Source: Cylicocyclus nassatus
Taxonomy: Eukaryota; Nematoda; Chromadorea; Rhabditida; Strongylidae
Length of the DNA: 64,000 nt
Reading direction: 5' to 3'
Assembly (NCBI GenBank): GCA_958299035.1
Contig: CATQJL010000223.1
Location: 2,288,359 to 2,352,358 of the forward strand
Of the stretch, positions 44,387 to 55,735 are shown piece after piece. Positions within the stretch are counted from its first letter, which is position 1. Each line of letters begins with the position of its first letter. The position numbers and the translations under genes are program-made. The notes under the pieces are model-generated. The model saw nothing but the letters and a program-made list of their open reading frames with translations, was not told the DNA's origin and did no database searches.

Positions 44387-46220
44387 TTTAACACCAGCAC
44401 AAAGGAGGGGCTTAAAGGAACTCCGGGAACTTACAGCCGCGAACATCAAAATAGCAGTAAGCGATAAGGGTGGCGAATTTGTGGTTATGCCAAAACAACT
44501 GGAGATTGCGATTACAGAACAACACCTTCGAGACGAAAAAACGTATTGCAAATTGTCAGAAAAAGAATTTGTTAAACAATATCGCAAGCTGAATAGGATA
44601 TGGGTGGAAACGGCGCGTATGGCGGACCTGCCTAAACATCTCGTAACACGCCTTAAATGCGATCTACCAGTGTGCCCTGTCCTTTACGTTCTTATCAAAA
44701 CACATAGGTTACCTCTCGACTTGCGGGGTTCCGAAAATCCTATGGACTACAAGGTTAGACCCATTATAAGCAGTGTCGGCGGTCCTACAGACAGGATTTC
44801 GTGGCTACTCAATTTGATTCTAATTCAATTGCTGCAGTACGTCCCCGCGCACCTATCAAGTACAAACGCCCTTCTAGACCGCTTGCGGAATACACAGTTC
44901 AAAGACGGCGAGGTCATAGAATCCTTTGATGTGACCTCCCTTTACACAAATGTACCAAATTCTGCTGCGTTGCAAGCTGTATTTGAGTTGCTGAGCGAAC
45001 ACACCATCAACATCAGCTTATATGGTCTTACAGTCCAGCAGATCATGACGTTACTAAAGGGATGCCTAGACTGCTCTATATTCCGCTGGTCGGGGCAGTA
45101 TTTCCGTCAGGTAAGGGGTCTTGCTATGGGACAGCGTCTGGCGCCTGTGTTAGCTGTGACTTTTATGTCTAAAGTAGAATACCCCGTTCTATGCCGCAAA
45201 CCTATTCTTTACTTACGGTACATCGATGATTGCCTCATCGTATGTCCGACGCAGGCAGAGATGGATACCTGCTTTGATCTGCTCAATAGGCAATCAGCTG
45301 ACATAAAATTCACTCGGGAAAAACCAAAAGAAAACTGGCTTCCTTTCCTTAACGTTCAGCTATGCTTAAGCAGAGGAGAATGCAAGACCAAGTGGTATAG
45401 GAAGCCAAGCAGCAAAAACATTCTTGTGCACTATTCTTCCGCGCACCCTATCCGCACCAAGCATAGCGTTATTAGGAACATGCTGCGTACAGCTAGAACA
45501 GTGTCGTCTGACGATACCCTCAAAGCCGCATCAGTCCAAAAAGCCCTTCAAATAGCGCAAGCTAACGGATATCCATATACCAGAGGTGCTATGGTACGTC
45601 ACAGCGGTAAACTGCACAACGAAGCCCAAGATAACAAGGTGCCATTCTGTATCCCATTCATTTCGGACGCTTTGAGTAGTGCAATAAGAGCGTGCGTGCG
45701 CAAAGCAGGTCTGCAGGAGTCATTACGAGTTGTAGAATTGCCACCCCAAAACTTGAAACAGCGCTTGGTACGCAACAGAGCATACGATACGGCCTGCGTA
45801 ACACCAGACTGCATAATTTGCAAAACGAGCAGGCCGGGAGACTGTATGCGCTCAGGCGTTATCTACCTCATAACCTGTAAATTGTGCGGGCACGAGTACA
45901 TTGGAGAAACGGGGAGGCCACTGTGCACTAGGATAAAGGAGCACATGGATGGGATGCGCAAGTCAAAAGTATCTACACCACTAGGCACTCATAGGATGCT
46001 GCAGCATAATGGTACAGAATTTGATATTACAGTATCAATTCTGTCGCGAGATGCAGAGGTCGCGGGACGCAAGACGCTAGAAGCCTGTTGGATTTTGTCC
46101 AGAAATCCTCAAATGAACAGGAAAGATGAACGCACTGCAATAACTAACGAACTCGCGCCCTTCCTGGAGTTATGCGGGTTTGACCCACAACCGCAACAAC
46201 CCGGGAACCTAGCTCACTAA
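44325..46220 (+). CDS. Penelope-like reverse transcriptase with GIY-YIG endonuclease
   Basis: The frame is uninterrupted for more than 620 codons to TAA at 46218-46220. RT motifs in order are YKVRPIISSVGGPTDRISW, motif A FDVTSLYTNVP, motif B RGLAMGQRLAPVLAV, and motif C YIDDCLIV with both catalytic aspartates. A Cys-rich linker (CVTPDCIICKT) leads to the GIY-YIG nuclease, GVIYLITCKLCGHEYIGETG, with downstream RIKEHM. The RT copies element RNA at a nick that the GIY-YIG domain is thought to make. All key residues are present, so the enzyme looks functional apart from the frame break upstream. No close relative lies elsewhere in the window except 3'-end-like remnants in repeat B. Confidence 0.95.
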   Translation, partial: VFATSIFTVLKRFMRMRQTSNLTPAQRRGLKELRELTAANIKIAVSDKGGEFVVMPKQLEIAITEQHLRDEKTYCKLSEKEFVKQYRKLNRIWVETARMADLPKHLVTRLKCDLPVCPVLYVLIKTHRLPLDLRGSENPMDYKVRPIISSVGGPTDRISWLLNLILIQLLQYVPAHLSSTNALLDRLRNTQFKDGEVIESFDVTSLYTNVPNSAALQAVFELLSEHTINISLYGLTVQQIMTLLKGCLDCSIFRWSGQYFRQVRGLAMGQRLAPVLAVTFMSKVEYPVLCRKPILYLRYIDDCLIVCPTQAEMDTCFDLLNRQSADIKFTREKPKENWLPFLNVQLCLSRGECKTKWYRKPSSKNILVHYSSAHPIRTKHSVIRNMLRTARTVSSDDTLKAASVQKALQIAQANGYPYTRGAMVRHSGKLHNEAQDNKVPFCIPFISDALSSAIRACVRKAGLQESLRVVELPPQNLKQRLVRNRAYDTACVTPDCIICKTSRPGDCMRSGVIYLITCKLCGHEYIGETGRPLCTRIKEHMDGMRKSKVSTPLGTHRMLQHNGTEFDITVSILSRDAEVAGRKTLEACWILSRNPQMNRKDERTAITNELAPFLELCGFDPQPQQPGNLAH

Positions 46221-46386
46221 TCATTCATACGTTCGTCAGTGGTGGTCCGTGACCCGCACTCGGCAAAGTCTCAGGTGGGGCTGTTAATCCTAGGCAGCAT
46301 CTTTTCCGTTTCCAGCCAACTTTTGTCTGTTCCTTGCATTTGATGGGACGTTTGGGAGGATAAATCTCATTTGTTCCTCACTTACA

Positions 46387-46422
46387 GGCTCCGACGAAGG
46401 CGAGTTGGCCGAAACGTCAGCC
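46387..46422 (+). ncRNA. Hammerhead-ribozyme-like motif in the element 3' region
   Basis: GGCT pairs with AGCC as stem I; CCGACGAA is close to the CUGANGA core (one change); GGC/GCC form stem II; then GAAA-C-GTC. Hammerheads with minimal stem III are known in Penelope-like elements. A second motif at 54176 keeps the folding with different stem bases. Confidence 0.55.
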
Positions 46423-46528
46423 GAAATAAAAGTTGTAACAATCTTGGTGGAGGCTTAACATCTAGAAACAAGCATATCGTAATGCCAAGATTCACTGAAA
46501 GTCGAACGTGGAGAATTAAGTTACTACT

Positions 46529-47109
46529 CTTCAGTGCTTTCTGCATGAAATTGTGCATGCTTGAAAGGCATTACGCTGTACTTTTGGGGATTTCGAACCG
46601 CTTTGATTGAAACTACAGCGAGTGGGACAAGCTAGATAGGCCCGGAAGGAAAACGGGAAAGTACAGTATTTTGGCATGAGAATTTCTTAGCGGGAATCGG
46701 ATCGTAAGCATCAAAAGAAAATTTTATTTCTGTGAATTAAGCGGTGGTTAGAATCACAACAGGAAAAGTTCGAATTTTCTTCGCAAAATTGGTAGAAGGT
46801 ATTATGGTATCTGATTTGAAGTTTCTGAATTTCGAATCAAAGATGGTTAGAATCTGAACATTGGAAAGTCCAGATTTTCTTCGAAAAATTGGTAGAAAAT
46901 GTCATGAGCAGTTGGCCCATTGAGAGCGGAGATTAGAGGGACTTCCCATGTAGTATTCAGTGTGGGATCCAATAGGTGAAATCGCGGGACCGGCACCTTG
47001 GCCAGCAAATTCTGTGTGGTACTCTGTAAAGCGCTACTTGGCAAAGGGTAAAGATATCTCATGCGAAACTTTGAGGTAAGCAGTTTTAGCAAAACCCGAA
47101 AAGGGAGAG
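46529..47109. other. No supported gene
   Basis: Two near copies of a block (ATTTTCTTCG.AAAATTGGTAGAA) occur at about 46776-46798 and 46871-46895. No coding evidence. Confidence 0.3.
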
Positions 47110-47275
47110 CACAAGGGGTGCTATGGCACGATTAGAAGAAGCCTGTGGATCGCACGAACAAGTGGCGGCATATTTCCCAAAGAAAATCCGAGCATTAAAA
47201 ATTTTTGTGGAGCTAAGGTAGCATGTGGCGTAGAGCTATTTAAGCCCAAATCAGCTAAGGAAAGTGTCGTCGATT
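47110..47275 (+). repeat. Diverged duplicate of 43460-43634
   Basis: See the block order shared with 43460-43634. It continues with a GC-rich segment and a 72-codon open frame (47354-47572) that has no other support. Confidence 0.45.
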
Positions 47276-47662
47276 CGCTGACCGCACGGGCTGCTCAAAC
47301 GCTACGGATCGCGCGCGGCGCGGCTGAAATTTTGTGAGAGCACGATTTGTGTAATGGCGAATTTGTACTTGGGCAAGCGTTTTACCGCGCGGTGCATGCT
47401 CGGCAGTCATGTCCAGTCCGTGCGGTCAACGAATCGAGGATACAAGTTTGCTGAGGAGATAAAGAGCAAGGAAGTAAATACTACTGTTCGGTGTTTTTCA
47501 CATGAACTATGCTGCCTGGAAGGCTTCATGCTACACATTCGGTTACGAAAAGATATGAAGACAATGCTCTAAAGGTTCTAACTATTGATCATTTCTTACT
47601 TTACACACACAGCCAGTTTAAAGCGCCGCGAAGCGGAACTTTGAACTGGTTACTGCATAAAT

Positions 47663-48005
47663 CAGAGGCGTACCGAGGGGAGGCCCTCCCCCCGAGAATG
47701 GGTCGCGAAATCTTTGAAAGTTACTTATATGGGTTACAAAAATGTGCAAGTGACTTGTTTACACTTGTAAATAATTAAAATAATTTTTAAAAATTTATAG
47801 ATATTCGAATTAACCTTGTAAAAAAATTTCGCCCCTTTGTTCGTATTTTAGGGGTTGGAGACCCGCAAAAATTTTGAGAAGCACCCCTAAAATTATTTTG
47901 GAGTGCGTGGCTGATGCGCACCTTCATTCCAAAAAAATTTTTGTTTCTCCCCCCCCCCCCCCGAGGGGAAATCATGGGTACTGCATCAGTAGATTTACGC
48001 CACTG
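47663..48005. mobile_element. hAT-type MITE
   Basis: TIRs CAGAGGCGTA and TACGCCACTG match at 9 of 10 positions and are of hAT type. The flanking 8-bp direct repeats are GCATAAAT (47655-47662) and GCATAGAT (48006-48013), 7 of 8 matching. The element is AT-rich, codes for no transposase and contains a run of 14 C at 47949-47962. Confidence 0.85.
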
Positions 48006-48013
48006 GCATAGAT

Positions 48014-48608
48014 GTAGCTAACTTTGATTCCTTCTAAAACTATTTTTTCGTAAGAAAGCAAAACCGCTTTTGTTGCTTAAAACGCCTTATCTGTATGTTG
48101 TCATCATGCATTTGCCAATGGCTTAAACCTCTTAAATGATAGAGCTCTCAAAAAATGTTTTCAAAAAAGGCAGTTGGGACGAATGTAAAAGTGGGTAAGA
48201 AATTGGAAAGCCATATTGTTCACTTCGCGTGGTATGATCCTGGCAATCCTCAACAGCATGAAATAGTGTATGTTCGAGCCATTATAAGTTTTTCTTCGAT
48301 ATCTGCTGTCCCTCGTACACCATTTCTTGCAGTTTCATGTACAAAAAACTAAGCGTTTTCTCCGCATTGCCTTTTTCACTGACACCTAATGTACTTACAA
48401 GAATTTTTTGACACAGTAACCATTATACACAATTTCATCAGAAATCAACGTCCTATGTCAGCAGCTTGCATGTCATTAGCGCTGGGTCACTGCACTGTTG
48501 AAGCAGGCACTCTGCAAATTTGTTGGCTTTTGTAAGCATTGCGTTGTAAAATCTTTGCACCACGCTATGCCAGGAACTAGCCTTTTCCATTATCTTTTTA
48601 TGAAAAGC
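48014..48608. other. No supported gene
   Basis: A 65-codon plus-strand frame at 48155-48352 is protein-like (VGKKLESHIVHFAWYDPGN) but ends without splice signals that I could verify. Otherwise AT-rich. Confidence 0.3.
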
Positions 48609-49417
48609 AGACGTGTACTCCACCCTCACAAGAACGTTTCCATCGAAATGCTTGAAGGCCACCGACTGATGCGATTGCCTATATAAGCGCTACATGCTGA
48701 TCGCGGGTGGTGAGCTCAATTCATTGTAGGTGTACTTAATTGGGCGAACGTTGTGTGCTCCGATCTGTTAACTTTTGGTACCATTTTGAAGCTACGGTTA
48801 CATCGTGTTATGAGAACTAAATTTGGTTGATGGTTTCAACCAAATTACTACCACCTCTGACAGTCGCTCTCTATCAATCTCTTTCAAGGCAAAGCTACAG
48901 ATAGTTTTGTGAAATAAACATCTTGAGGAAAGTCTTTGTGAGGTGCCAGTGAATTGTTTACCTGTCATATGCGCAGCGTTCACATTCCCGAAAGCATGCG
49001 ATATACAGGGTGTCTCAAAGTAAATAAATAATTTTGACCGTCGTAACTCTTTTTCTACAGTGTTTTTTGCTTAGCTTCAAGTGCGCAGTGGAGCACGCTT
49101 CAATTGTTTTTGCAATAGAGCAAATCATTCATGGCTCTTCATAGGACTAGGTGTAAATTTGAAGAGGATTATGCCATTATGGCTTCATTTTCTCGAGAAT
49201 GGACACTCAGCAAGCTGAGAACTTTATCATTAGGCTAGATTGTAGTGCGAATTTTGAATATGAAAATCGCACTTCACCGTAAGGCTTTTTTCGCAAGTTA
49301 TGCCACGTAGGCCACAGTAATTTTTTCAGTGTTTTCAGATGCGATCAAATTACTCAAAATGCTTCAAACTCGCAAAAAGTTGTCCGTTGGAATCAGCATG
49401 TCTGGAAACATTGCTGT
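48609..49417. repeat. Dispersed repeat family A, copy 2
   Basis: Collinear with 18890-19816 but lacking the 104-bp foldback found there. It overlaps the mariner-type MITE starting at 49008. Confidence 0.7.
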
Positions 49418-49545
49418 ACATATTCTTGGACCTTAATTTGAATTTTTCTTAAACCTTTAGAATATACCCGAAGCTAAGCAAAAACATCGAGAGAAGAGAT
49501 ATGTTTAACGATTAAAAAGCGTGTACTTGATATTGGGAAACCCTA
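49008..49545. mobile_element. Mariner-type MITE (CAGGGTGTCTC ends)
   Basis: The left end TACAGGGTGTCTCAAAGTAA is matched by a diverged right end (ACTTGATATTGGGAAACCCTATA). Subterminal blocks such as GCTTAGC...AAAAA also pair. A TA lies at each edge. It separates repeat A from repeat B in this copy. The element at 50484-51138 is of the same general type but has different arms. Confidence 0.55.
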
Positions 49546-50330
49546 TAGAATATCGTAAACTTTGCGTGAGATAATATATTGCTACGAGCGATGAACCACA
49601 GTGAAGCAGCGATGAAAGAGTTGAACAGTAACTGTGTACAATAATGTTGTTGATTTTTACATTCAGTAAAGATTTTTCTTGAAGATGCGATGCATCTCCC
49701 CAGTTTTGCAATTCGCACATCCCGCAAAGTTTGGCGCATTTCATCTCTATGGTAGTACATCTACCATACGTCATCATCAGCATTTATGAAAGCTTTATGT
49801 GAACAGTGTATTGAGTTCACACAAATTCTTCATAAAAATTTGATCACGATATTGCCGCACTATTTCTACCGTACCTCAAAGTATGGCAACAGGCAATAAA
49901 TGGTTTTTTCGTAAAAAGTCACGCGGGTTTCCTCTCCTCTCCCACTAAAGTTTGATAGAAAAGTGTAAATTAACTTTTTATTTTTCAGATCAGGACTACA
50001 ATGGTGGAATGAGCCAAATGGCCGTGAGAGTGCGAAAATCGAGTGCAAATGTGCTATCATATCTGCCATGTCGCTCCAACACGACCGCGTTTCCGCTTAA
50101 AAAAATCGGTACATGTTACAGCACTACCATTCACCAGGTGTAATGGAACAAAAAAATTGTCGCAGCAAACCAAAGCAAGTTTCGGTTAATACATGTATTC
50201 TTACAAAAAATAGAAAAAAGCGTTTTAGAAATGCCTACACAAGCCAATTAGTTCACACATATTCTTTATGTATATAAAAGGTAGTATTTCACAGTAAGTT
50301 TTAGAATATCAATTTGAAACAAAATCGATG
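49546..50330. repeat. Dispersed repeat family B, copy 2
   Basis: Shares with 22273-23400 and 53765-54990 the CCCTATAGAATATCG start, GCGATGC.TC.CC, CCGCAAAGTTTGGC and the following blocks. The hammerhead-bearing segment is missing here. Confidence 0.65.
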
Positions 50331-50483
50331 AGAATTTGAGCAAGAATTTTGGTGCAAGAATTATGCATTGACTCAATAATTTTTTCAGTCTTGTATTTTG
50401 ACTTCTCTATTTTTCTGACATACGGCGAAACGATCGACCACAAACCCCACAAATCTCGTGAATTTTGCAAATTGTGTGATATA

Positions 50484-51138
50484 CAGGGTGTCCGTAAAGT
50501 ATGTATACACCGTTTGATCGTTAATATCTCTTTTCCCAAGAAGTCTTTTGCCTTGCTTCAGGTACCGTTTTGTAGAGCTGGCTTCAACTTAGATTTACAG
50601 TATAGAGCGAATCACCCATCTCTCTCTTCATTACTGTAAGATTACGGTAAAAACTTCAAAGACGGTTTTGAGCCATGAAAGGCCATATTTTGCATCAGAA
50701 ATAAAATAAAACAGCTTGGAAACTTTTACACTAGGCTAATTAGAGCTGCTAATTCTGAATGTAAAGTTTCCAACTTATTACAATGCTTCATTGAAGAGTT
50801 ATGCCAGGTGAGAGGTAGCGGCCATTTTTTCAATATTCCTAAAAAGTGCGACTATACCGTTTAGAAGGCTTCGCAATCTTGTGAATAGTTGAGTATTGAA
50901 CTCAGCGTCCATAAAAACCCTATTACACACGTTTTCATATTTTTTTGAAAAATTTTGAAACGACAGTTTTTTTCCACCGTAATCCCTCAGTAATGAAGAG
51001 AGGTGGGCGATTCGTTCTATAAAGGAAATCTAAGTTGAAGCCAGCTCTACAAAACGGTACCTGAAGCAAGACAAAAGACTTCTAGGGAAGAGAGATATTA
51101 ACGATCAAACAGTGTATACATACTTTACGGACACCCTG
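50484..51138. mobile_element. Mariner-type MITE (CAGGGTGTCCGTAAAG ends)
   Basis: TIRs of about 170 bp start CAGGGTGTCCGTAAAGTATG and are over 90% matched. TA lies just outside both ends (50482-50483 and 51139-51140). No transposase is present. Confidence 0.9.
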
Positions 51139-51293
51139 TATTTCTTTCTCCTTACAGTGTAAGCAAATTCAACATATACCATCACTGCATCTAATAAAAG
51201 GAATATGCTTCTCTTTTTCAATAAAACTTTTCTAGCAGCACGATCTTTTTGAGGTGATAAACTGAAGTGTAGATGGCTGTCGCCGTACAATTA

Positions 51294-52032
51294 TTAGGTT
51301 GAACCGAAAGTTCTGTCGCACCATTTTCAAAAAATCATAACTTCTTTCACTCACGGTGATTTTGCACAATTCAAATTTTGTCTGAAAGCGTAAAGCATGT
51401 GGTTTCCAAAATTTCCCTGGGGACTTTTTAACATGCTCAGTTTGCAGAGATAAGAATGAAAGAACGAGATCATCCGAAATTCGGATTTTTTAAGCAAGAA
51501 TTCTGAAAATTCAGAAACAGTGCGATAAAATCCAGAAAAGCCATTGTCCTATTTTTTTTCTCACATTTGATTACTATCTGAGTCAAGTTTGTGCTGATCG
51601 AGGCCTTCTTTCAAAAGTTATGATTTTTTGGAAAATAATGCCGAAAAATCAATTTCCTAAGAATTCTTAAGAAATGGATTTTTTGGCATTATTTTTCAAA
51701 AAATCATAACTTTTGTAAGAAGGGCTCGATCAGCACAAACTTGACTCAGATAGCAATCAAATGTGAGAAAAAAATAGGACAATGGCTTTTCTGGATTTTA
51801 TCGCACTGTTTCTGAATTTCTAGAATTCTTGCTTAAAAATTCCGAATTTCGGATGATCTCGTTCTTTCATTTTTATCTCTGCCACCTGAGCATGTCGGAA
51901 ACTTCCCAGGGAGCTTTTAGAAACTACATGCTTTACGCTTTCAGACAAAATTTGAATTGTGCAAAATCACCGTGAGTGAAAGAAGTAATGTTTTTTTGAA
52001 AATGGTGCGACAAAACTTTCGGTTCAACCTAA
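51294..52032. mobile_element. Mariner-type foldback MITE (TTAGGTTGAAC ends)
   Basis: Ends TTAGGTTGAACCGAAAGTT and complement, with TA outside both (51292-51293 and 52033-52034). The two halves are reverse complements over most of their length, meeting near 51665, so the whole element is one long hairpin. Confidence 0.9.
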
Positions 52033-52210
52033 TATTACCGTATCCGCTATACACTCATCACGGCAGCAGATGTTTACGAATTTTTAGGAGTGGGTGAAAT
52101 AAATGAAGGCGCCTATTAATAGATCTACCTTATACTGTTCATATATCCTGATACTGCAGCATAGCTATGAATATGCACAGAAATTTCAAATTTATTTTCT
52201 TCAAAAGATT

Positions 52211-52972
52211 GCAAAATCATGATCGACACTCAAAAAAAACAGAAATTAAAATTTCTCATAAAATTAGCGACCGAAAAACAAAAGTTGAATCAATACTGCA
52301 TAATCAATACTCAATACAAATTTGCAAGCTTTCTTAAAAAAACACTAAGTGAAAATTATTATCAGTAACTGATCATTAAGCTACTTACCTTGAAACTGAT
52401 GAGACAGTGGTTTCCCTGTCATAAGCATTTTTTTGAAAGTTTTCAGAAAGAAGATCGGTTTTGGATTGGACGAAAACATTCAACACTAGCTGGCTTACCC
52501 GGCTCCGCCGTATGTTCCAAATAGAAAATTCCATTTCTCAACCGATCGGGACCAAACTTGGCATACATACACTTTGGGCCCCGGCGGGTGTCATAGGCTA
52601 CTTTTCGTCATCGATCGATATCGATTTTATCGATTTTTTGCAAAATTTGAGCTACGGGGCTGGGAGTTGGCACAGGGGGGTAATCGAGCATGCTGATCAC
52701 CCCCACGGGGGTGACCAGCATGCTCGATTACACCCCCCCCCTGCCAAATTCCAGCCCCGTAGCTCAAATTTTGCAAAAAATCGATAAAATCGATATCGAT
52801 CGATGACGAAAAGTAGCCTATGACACCCGCCGGGGCCCAAAGTGTATGTATGCCAAGTTTGGTCCCGATCGGTTCAGAAATGGAATTTTCTATTCGGAGC
52901 ATACGTACAGACAGACAGACAGACAGACATACAGACAGACAGACAAACAGACATTCAGCTTTATATATAAGA
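52211..52972. repeat. Dispersed repeat family C, copy 2
   Basis: Nearly identical to 19818-20240 in its left half. The right half inverts about a centre near 52700, pairing the GGGGCTGG...GAGCATGCTGATCACCCCC arms. It ends with a (GACA)n run (52903-52955) and TTTATATATAAGA. That terminus, read in reverse, resembles the start of the array at 61189. Confidence 0.8.
52903..52955 (+). repeat. (GACA)n microsatellite
   Basis: About a dozen GACA units with a few CATA/GACAAACA variants, inside the end of family C copy 2. Confidence 0.9.
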
Positions 52973-53689
52973 TATGGTTCTTATGTTTAAGTGTATATTG
53001 CGACTATCAGCTATCAAGATCTCACCTAGCAAACAACAGCATAAAACAAATATACAATAATTTGGCACTCATAAGAAGAAAAATTAACTTAGCGAAAAAC
53101 GAATAAAAAGATAAATCTACCTCTTTGTCATGTGAAGCGGTTTTTCCGTAAAAAACGTGCATCATCTGTAAGAAAAATGCAAAAAAACCTTTTTCTCGAT
53201 TCCGTCGCGCAATCAGCTGTTCATCGATCCTCACTCACTTAGGCGCCCGAAATTGTGCAGTTTTGGGAGTTTTGCACCGCAAAAGAACGTCAGCTGCGAT
53301 GTTTCGTAAGTTACTCGGGAGCAACTTACGAAGATTTTCTCTGTGCTCTCCTCTTTAGCACAGTATTTAGCTTATGTCGTCGCCCGGCTCATCTCCGATG
53401 ACTCGGTCGGGAGCTGATCTCCCTGCCGGGCTTCATCTGAAGTTCACCTGTAGGGCGACCTTGCATACTTACACCACGGAAAAGTGGGCAGTCCTCATCT
53501 CACCCGACAAAGCCTCATATGAGCCCTCAGGGGAGATCATCTCCCGTGACCGAGCTTTACTACGGGCCATTGCTACACACCTTCCTAGGTTTTTGGACTT
53601 TTTTTTTCAAATGGCCTATTTTGCAATGATGCTGCGTGCTAGAATTCTATACCAAACAGTAATAAAAAGGCATCCTTCATTCGCTTTGT
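52973..53689. other. No supported gene
   Basis: The plus-strand open frame from 53374 (147 codons) starts Ser/Pro-rich and runs into repeat B sequence. It could hold an exon in its first 60 codons (TTEKWAVLISPDKASYEPSG) but I cannot support it further. Confidence 0.25.
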
Positions 53690-55735
53690 ACCGCAAATCT
53701 AAGAATGTACCTGAGGCTAAGCAAAAGACTTTGCAAGAAAGGAAATATCAAGGATTAAAGAGCGTCTACTTACTATTGGGATACCCTATAGAATATCGTA
53801 AACTATACGTTAAATAATAAGTGAAGCAATGTTGGAAGCTGTTGTTTCGTTCATCTGTAAGCTATGATAGGGTAGTGCAATAGTTACATCTACAATGAGC
53901 TCTCGGTTAGGTTCCCGATCCCCTTTCAAGTTTTACTAGCAAAATTCACAGCTGGGAAAGCTGCGAATTTCGCTGCTCAGCGTGGCTTATTGGCACTGCT
54001 GTCATCAAGGAAGCAGTCGCACACATCCCATCAAGTGCACCGATGGTGGATCAGAGGTGTGTTCGTTTTTTCCAGCTGTGAATTTTGCTTGTAAAATGAA
54101 AGGGGTTTGGGAACCTACCCAAGGGTTAATGAAGCACTTGCTGGGACATAAGATCACTAAACGCGCACCACTTTAGGCCCACGAAGACGACGAGTAGTCG
54201 AAACGTTGGCCCACTGATGTAACAAAGAGTTTCAATAAAACATTCTGCTGGCAAAATATTCGAAACAATACTGACAACACAATGATGAAAGAGTTGACCA
54301 GAAAACTGTGTAAAATAATGTTTTTGTTATTTATTATGTACAGCAATGTCGTTGCTTCCCAAATCCAGTGAAGAATTTTTAGGACGATGCGATGCCTCCC
54401 CAGTCTTGCGATTCGCATATCCCGCAAAGTTTGGCACATTTATTACATCTATCCTATGTATCATCGGCGTCTATGAGAGCTTCATGCGAACAGTGCATTA
54501 CACCCACATAAGCTTTTCATATAGATTCCATCACGATATTACCGCACTACTCCTGGCACAACATCATGGCTAAATGGCTTTTTCGTCAAAGGTCACGCAA
54601 CTCCCTCTCCTTCCCAAAGGTTTGATAGGAGAGTGTGACATGATTTTTATTCTTCACCAGCATTAGGACCAATGCCAAATGGTCATAAATAGTGCGAGAA
54701 TTGAGTGCAAATGTACTATCAGATCTGCTATGTCACTCAAACAATACCGCATTTCCGCTCAAATGGGTACTACGTGTTACAGCATCATCATTCATCAGTA
54801 GTTTAAAGATCAAATTGTCGCAGCAAGTCAAAACAAGTACTAGATCGATGCACAAGCACCAAAAATAGTGCGAGAATAGATAAAAATAGATAAAAATCGT
54901 TTTAGAAATGCCTGAACGAACCAATCAATTTACGTGATATGCTCCTTGTTATGCATACAAAAGTAGTATTTTATGGTACTTTTCAAAAAACAAACTGAAA
55001 CAAAATCAATAAATCCATTACAACTTTTTTTTATTAAACGGAGTAGGCCATAAAACCAAGACTTAGCCACTTCAGCGTCCACTTCGAAAAATCACCTTCT
55101 GGTTGTTCTATCAGCTTAATTTTTGCCTTATGCCATTAAGGAATTTTGATCAAGCACGCAGAAAGCGCAAAAGTTTTCCTTTCTAATCATTGAAGCTGGA
55201 AAAGTTTGGAACCAACCTAATTTTCTTCAGTTTTGAATCAAGATTCTCTATTCTGACGAACGATGACATCATGCGACGCAGATCCCAAATTTCGTAAATT
55301 GTGCAGATCGTCTGAATTTTACCGCTTTCTCCTTATCAGAACCTTTAAGACTTCACGAAGTATATGGCTACGGTATATGGCTGTCCTCTCTATACGGCAT
55401 CACGGCAATAGATTTTTACAAATTTTGTGGAAGGGTGAAGTAAGAAGCCGCACTCAGCTAACAAAAAATTTCAATGTATCCGTCCACCTTATGCTTCTAG
55501 CCTATCACTGCAAAGTTCCAAAATATAGAACATCTCAGAAAAGGCACTTAAAAATTTCTCTAAGTTTGATATTCTAAGGAGATTGCAATGACATGGAAGA
55601 CACTTGGAGAAAAGCAGAAAACTTCAAATTTCTATAATAGTTAGCGAGACATCAAAAAAGTTGAACTAAGACTGACGAATCTAGAAGCTTTTGTAAAAGA
55701 ACAACATATGTGAAATTTATGACTAATAATAAACG
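53690..55735. repeat. Dispersed repeat family B, copy 3
   Basis: The longest copy, collinear with 22262-24340. It contains the well-folded hammerhead-like motif at 54176-54211, followed by AATAAA, and is cut off at about 55735 by the RTE element. Confidence 0.7.
54176..54211 (+). ncRNA. Hammerhead-like motif in repeat B
   Basis: GGCC/GGCC stem I, ACGAA core, GAC/GTC stem II (54186-54188 with 54197-54199), then GAAAC-GTT. The stems differ in sequence from the motif at 46387 but pair equally. The first core (CCACGAA) departs from CUGANGA more than at 46387. Confidence 0.45.

Larger units (their letters stand above)
43647..46516 (+). mobile_element. Penelope-like retroelement, nearly intact
   Basis: A 12-bp direct repeat TAAGTTACTACT at 43635-43646 and 46517-46528 probably is the target duplication. 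A 28-bp perfect inverted repeat (TTGTTTCTAGATGTTAAGCC core) lies at 43645-43672 and 46445-46472. Between them are an N-terminal frame, an RT plus GIY-YIG frame and a hammerhead-like motif. This arrangement is that of an endonuclease-containing Penelope-like element, which inserts by target-primed reverse transcription. About 44 bp lie outside the right inverted repeat. Confidence 0.85.
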
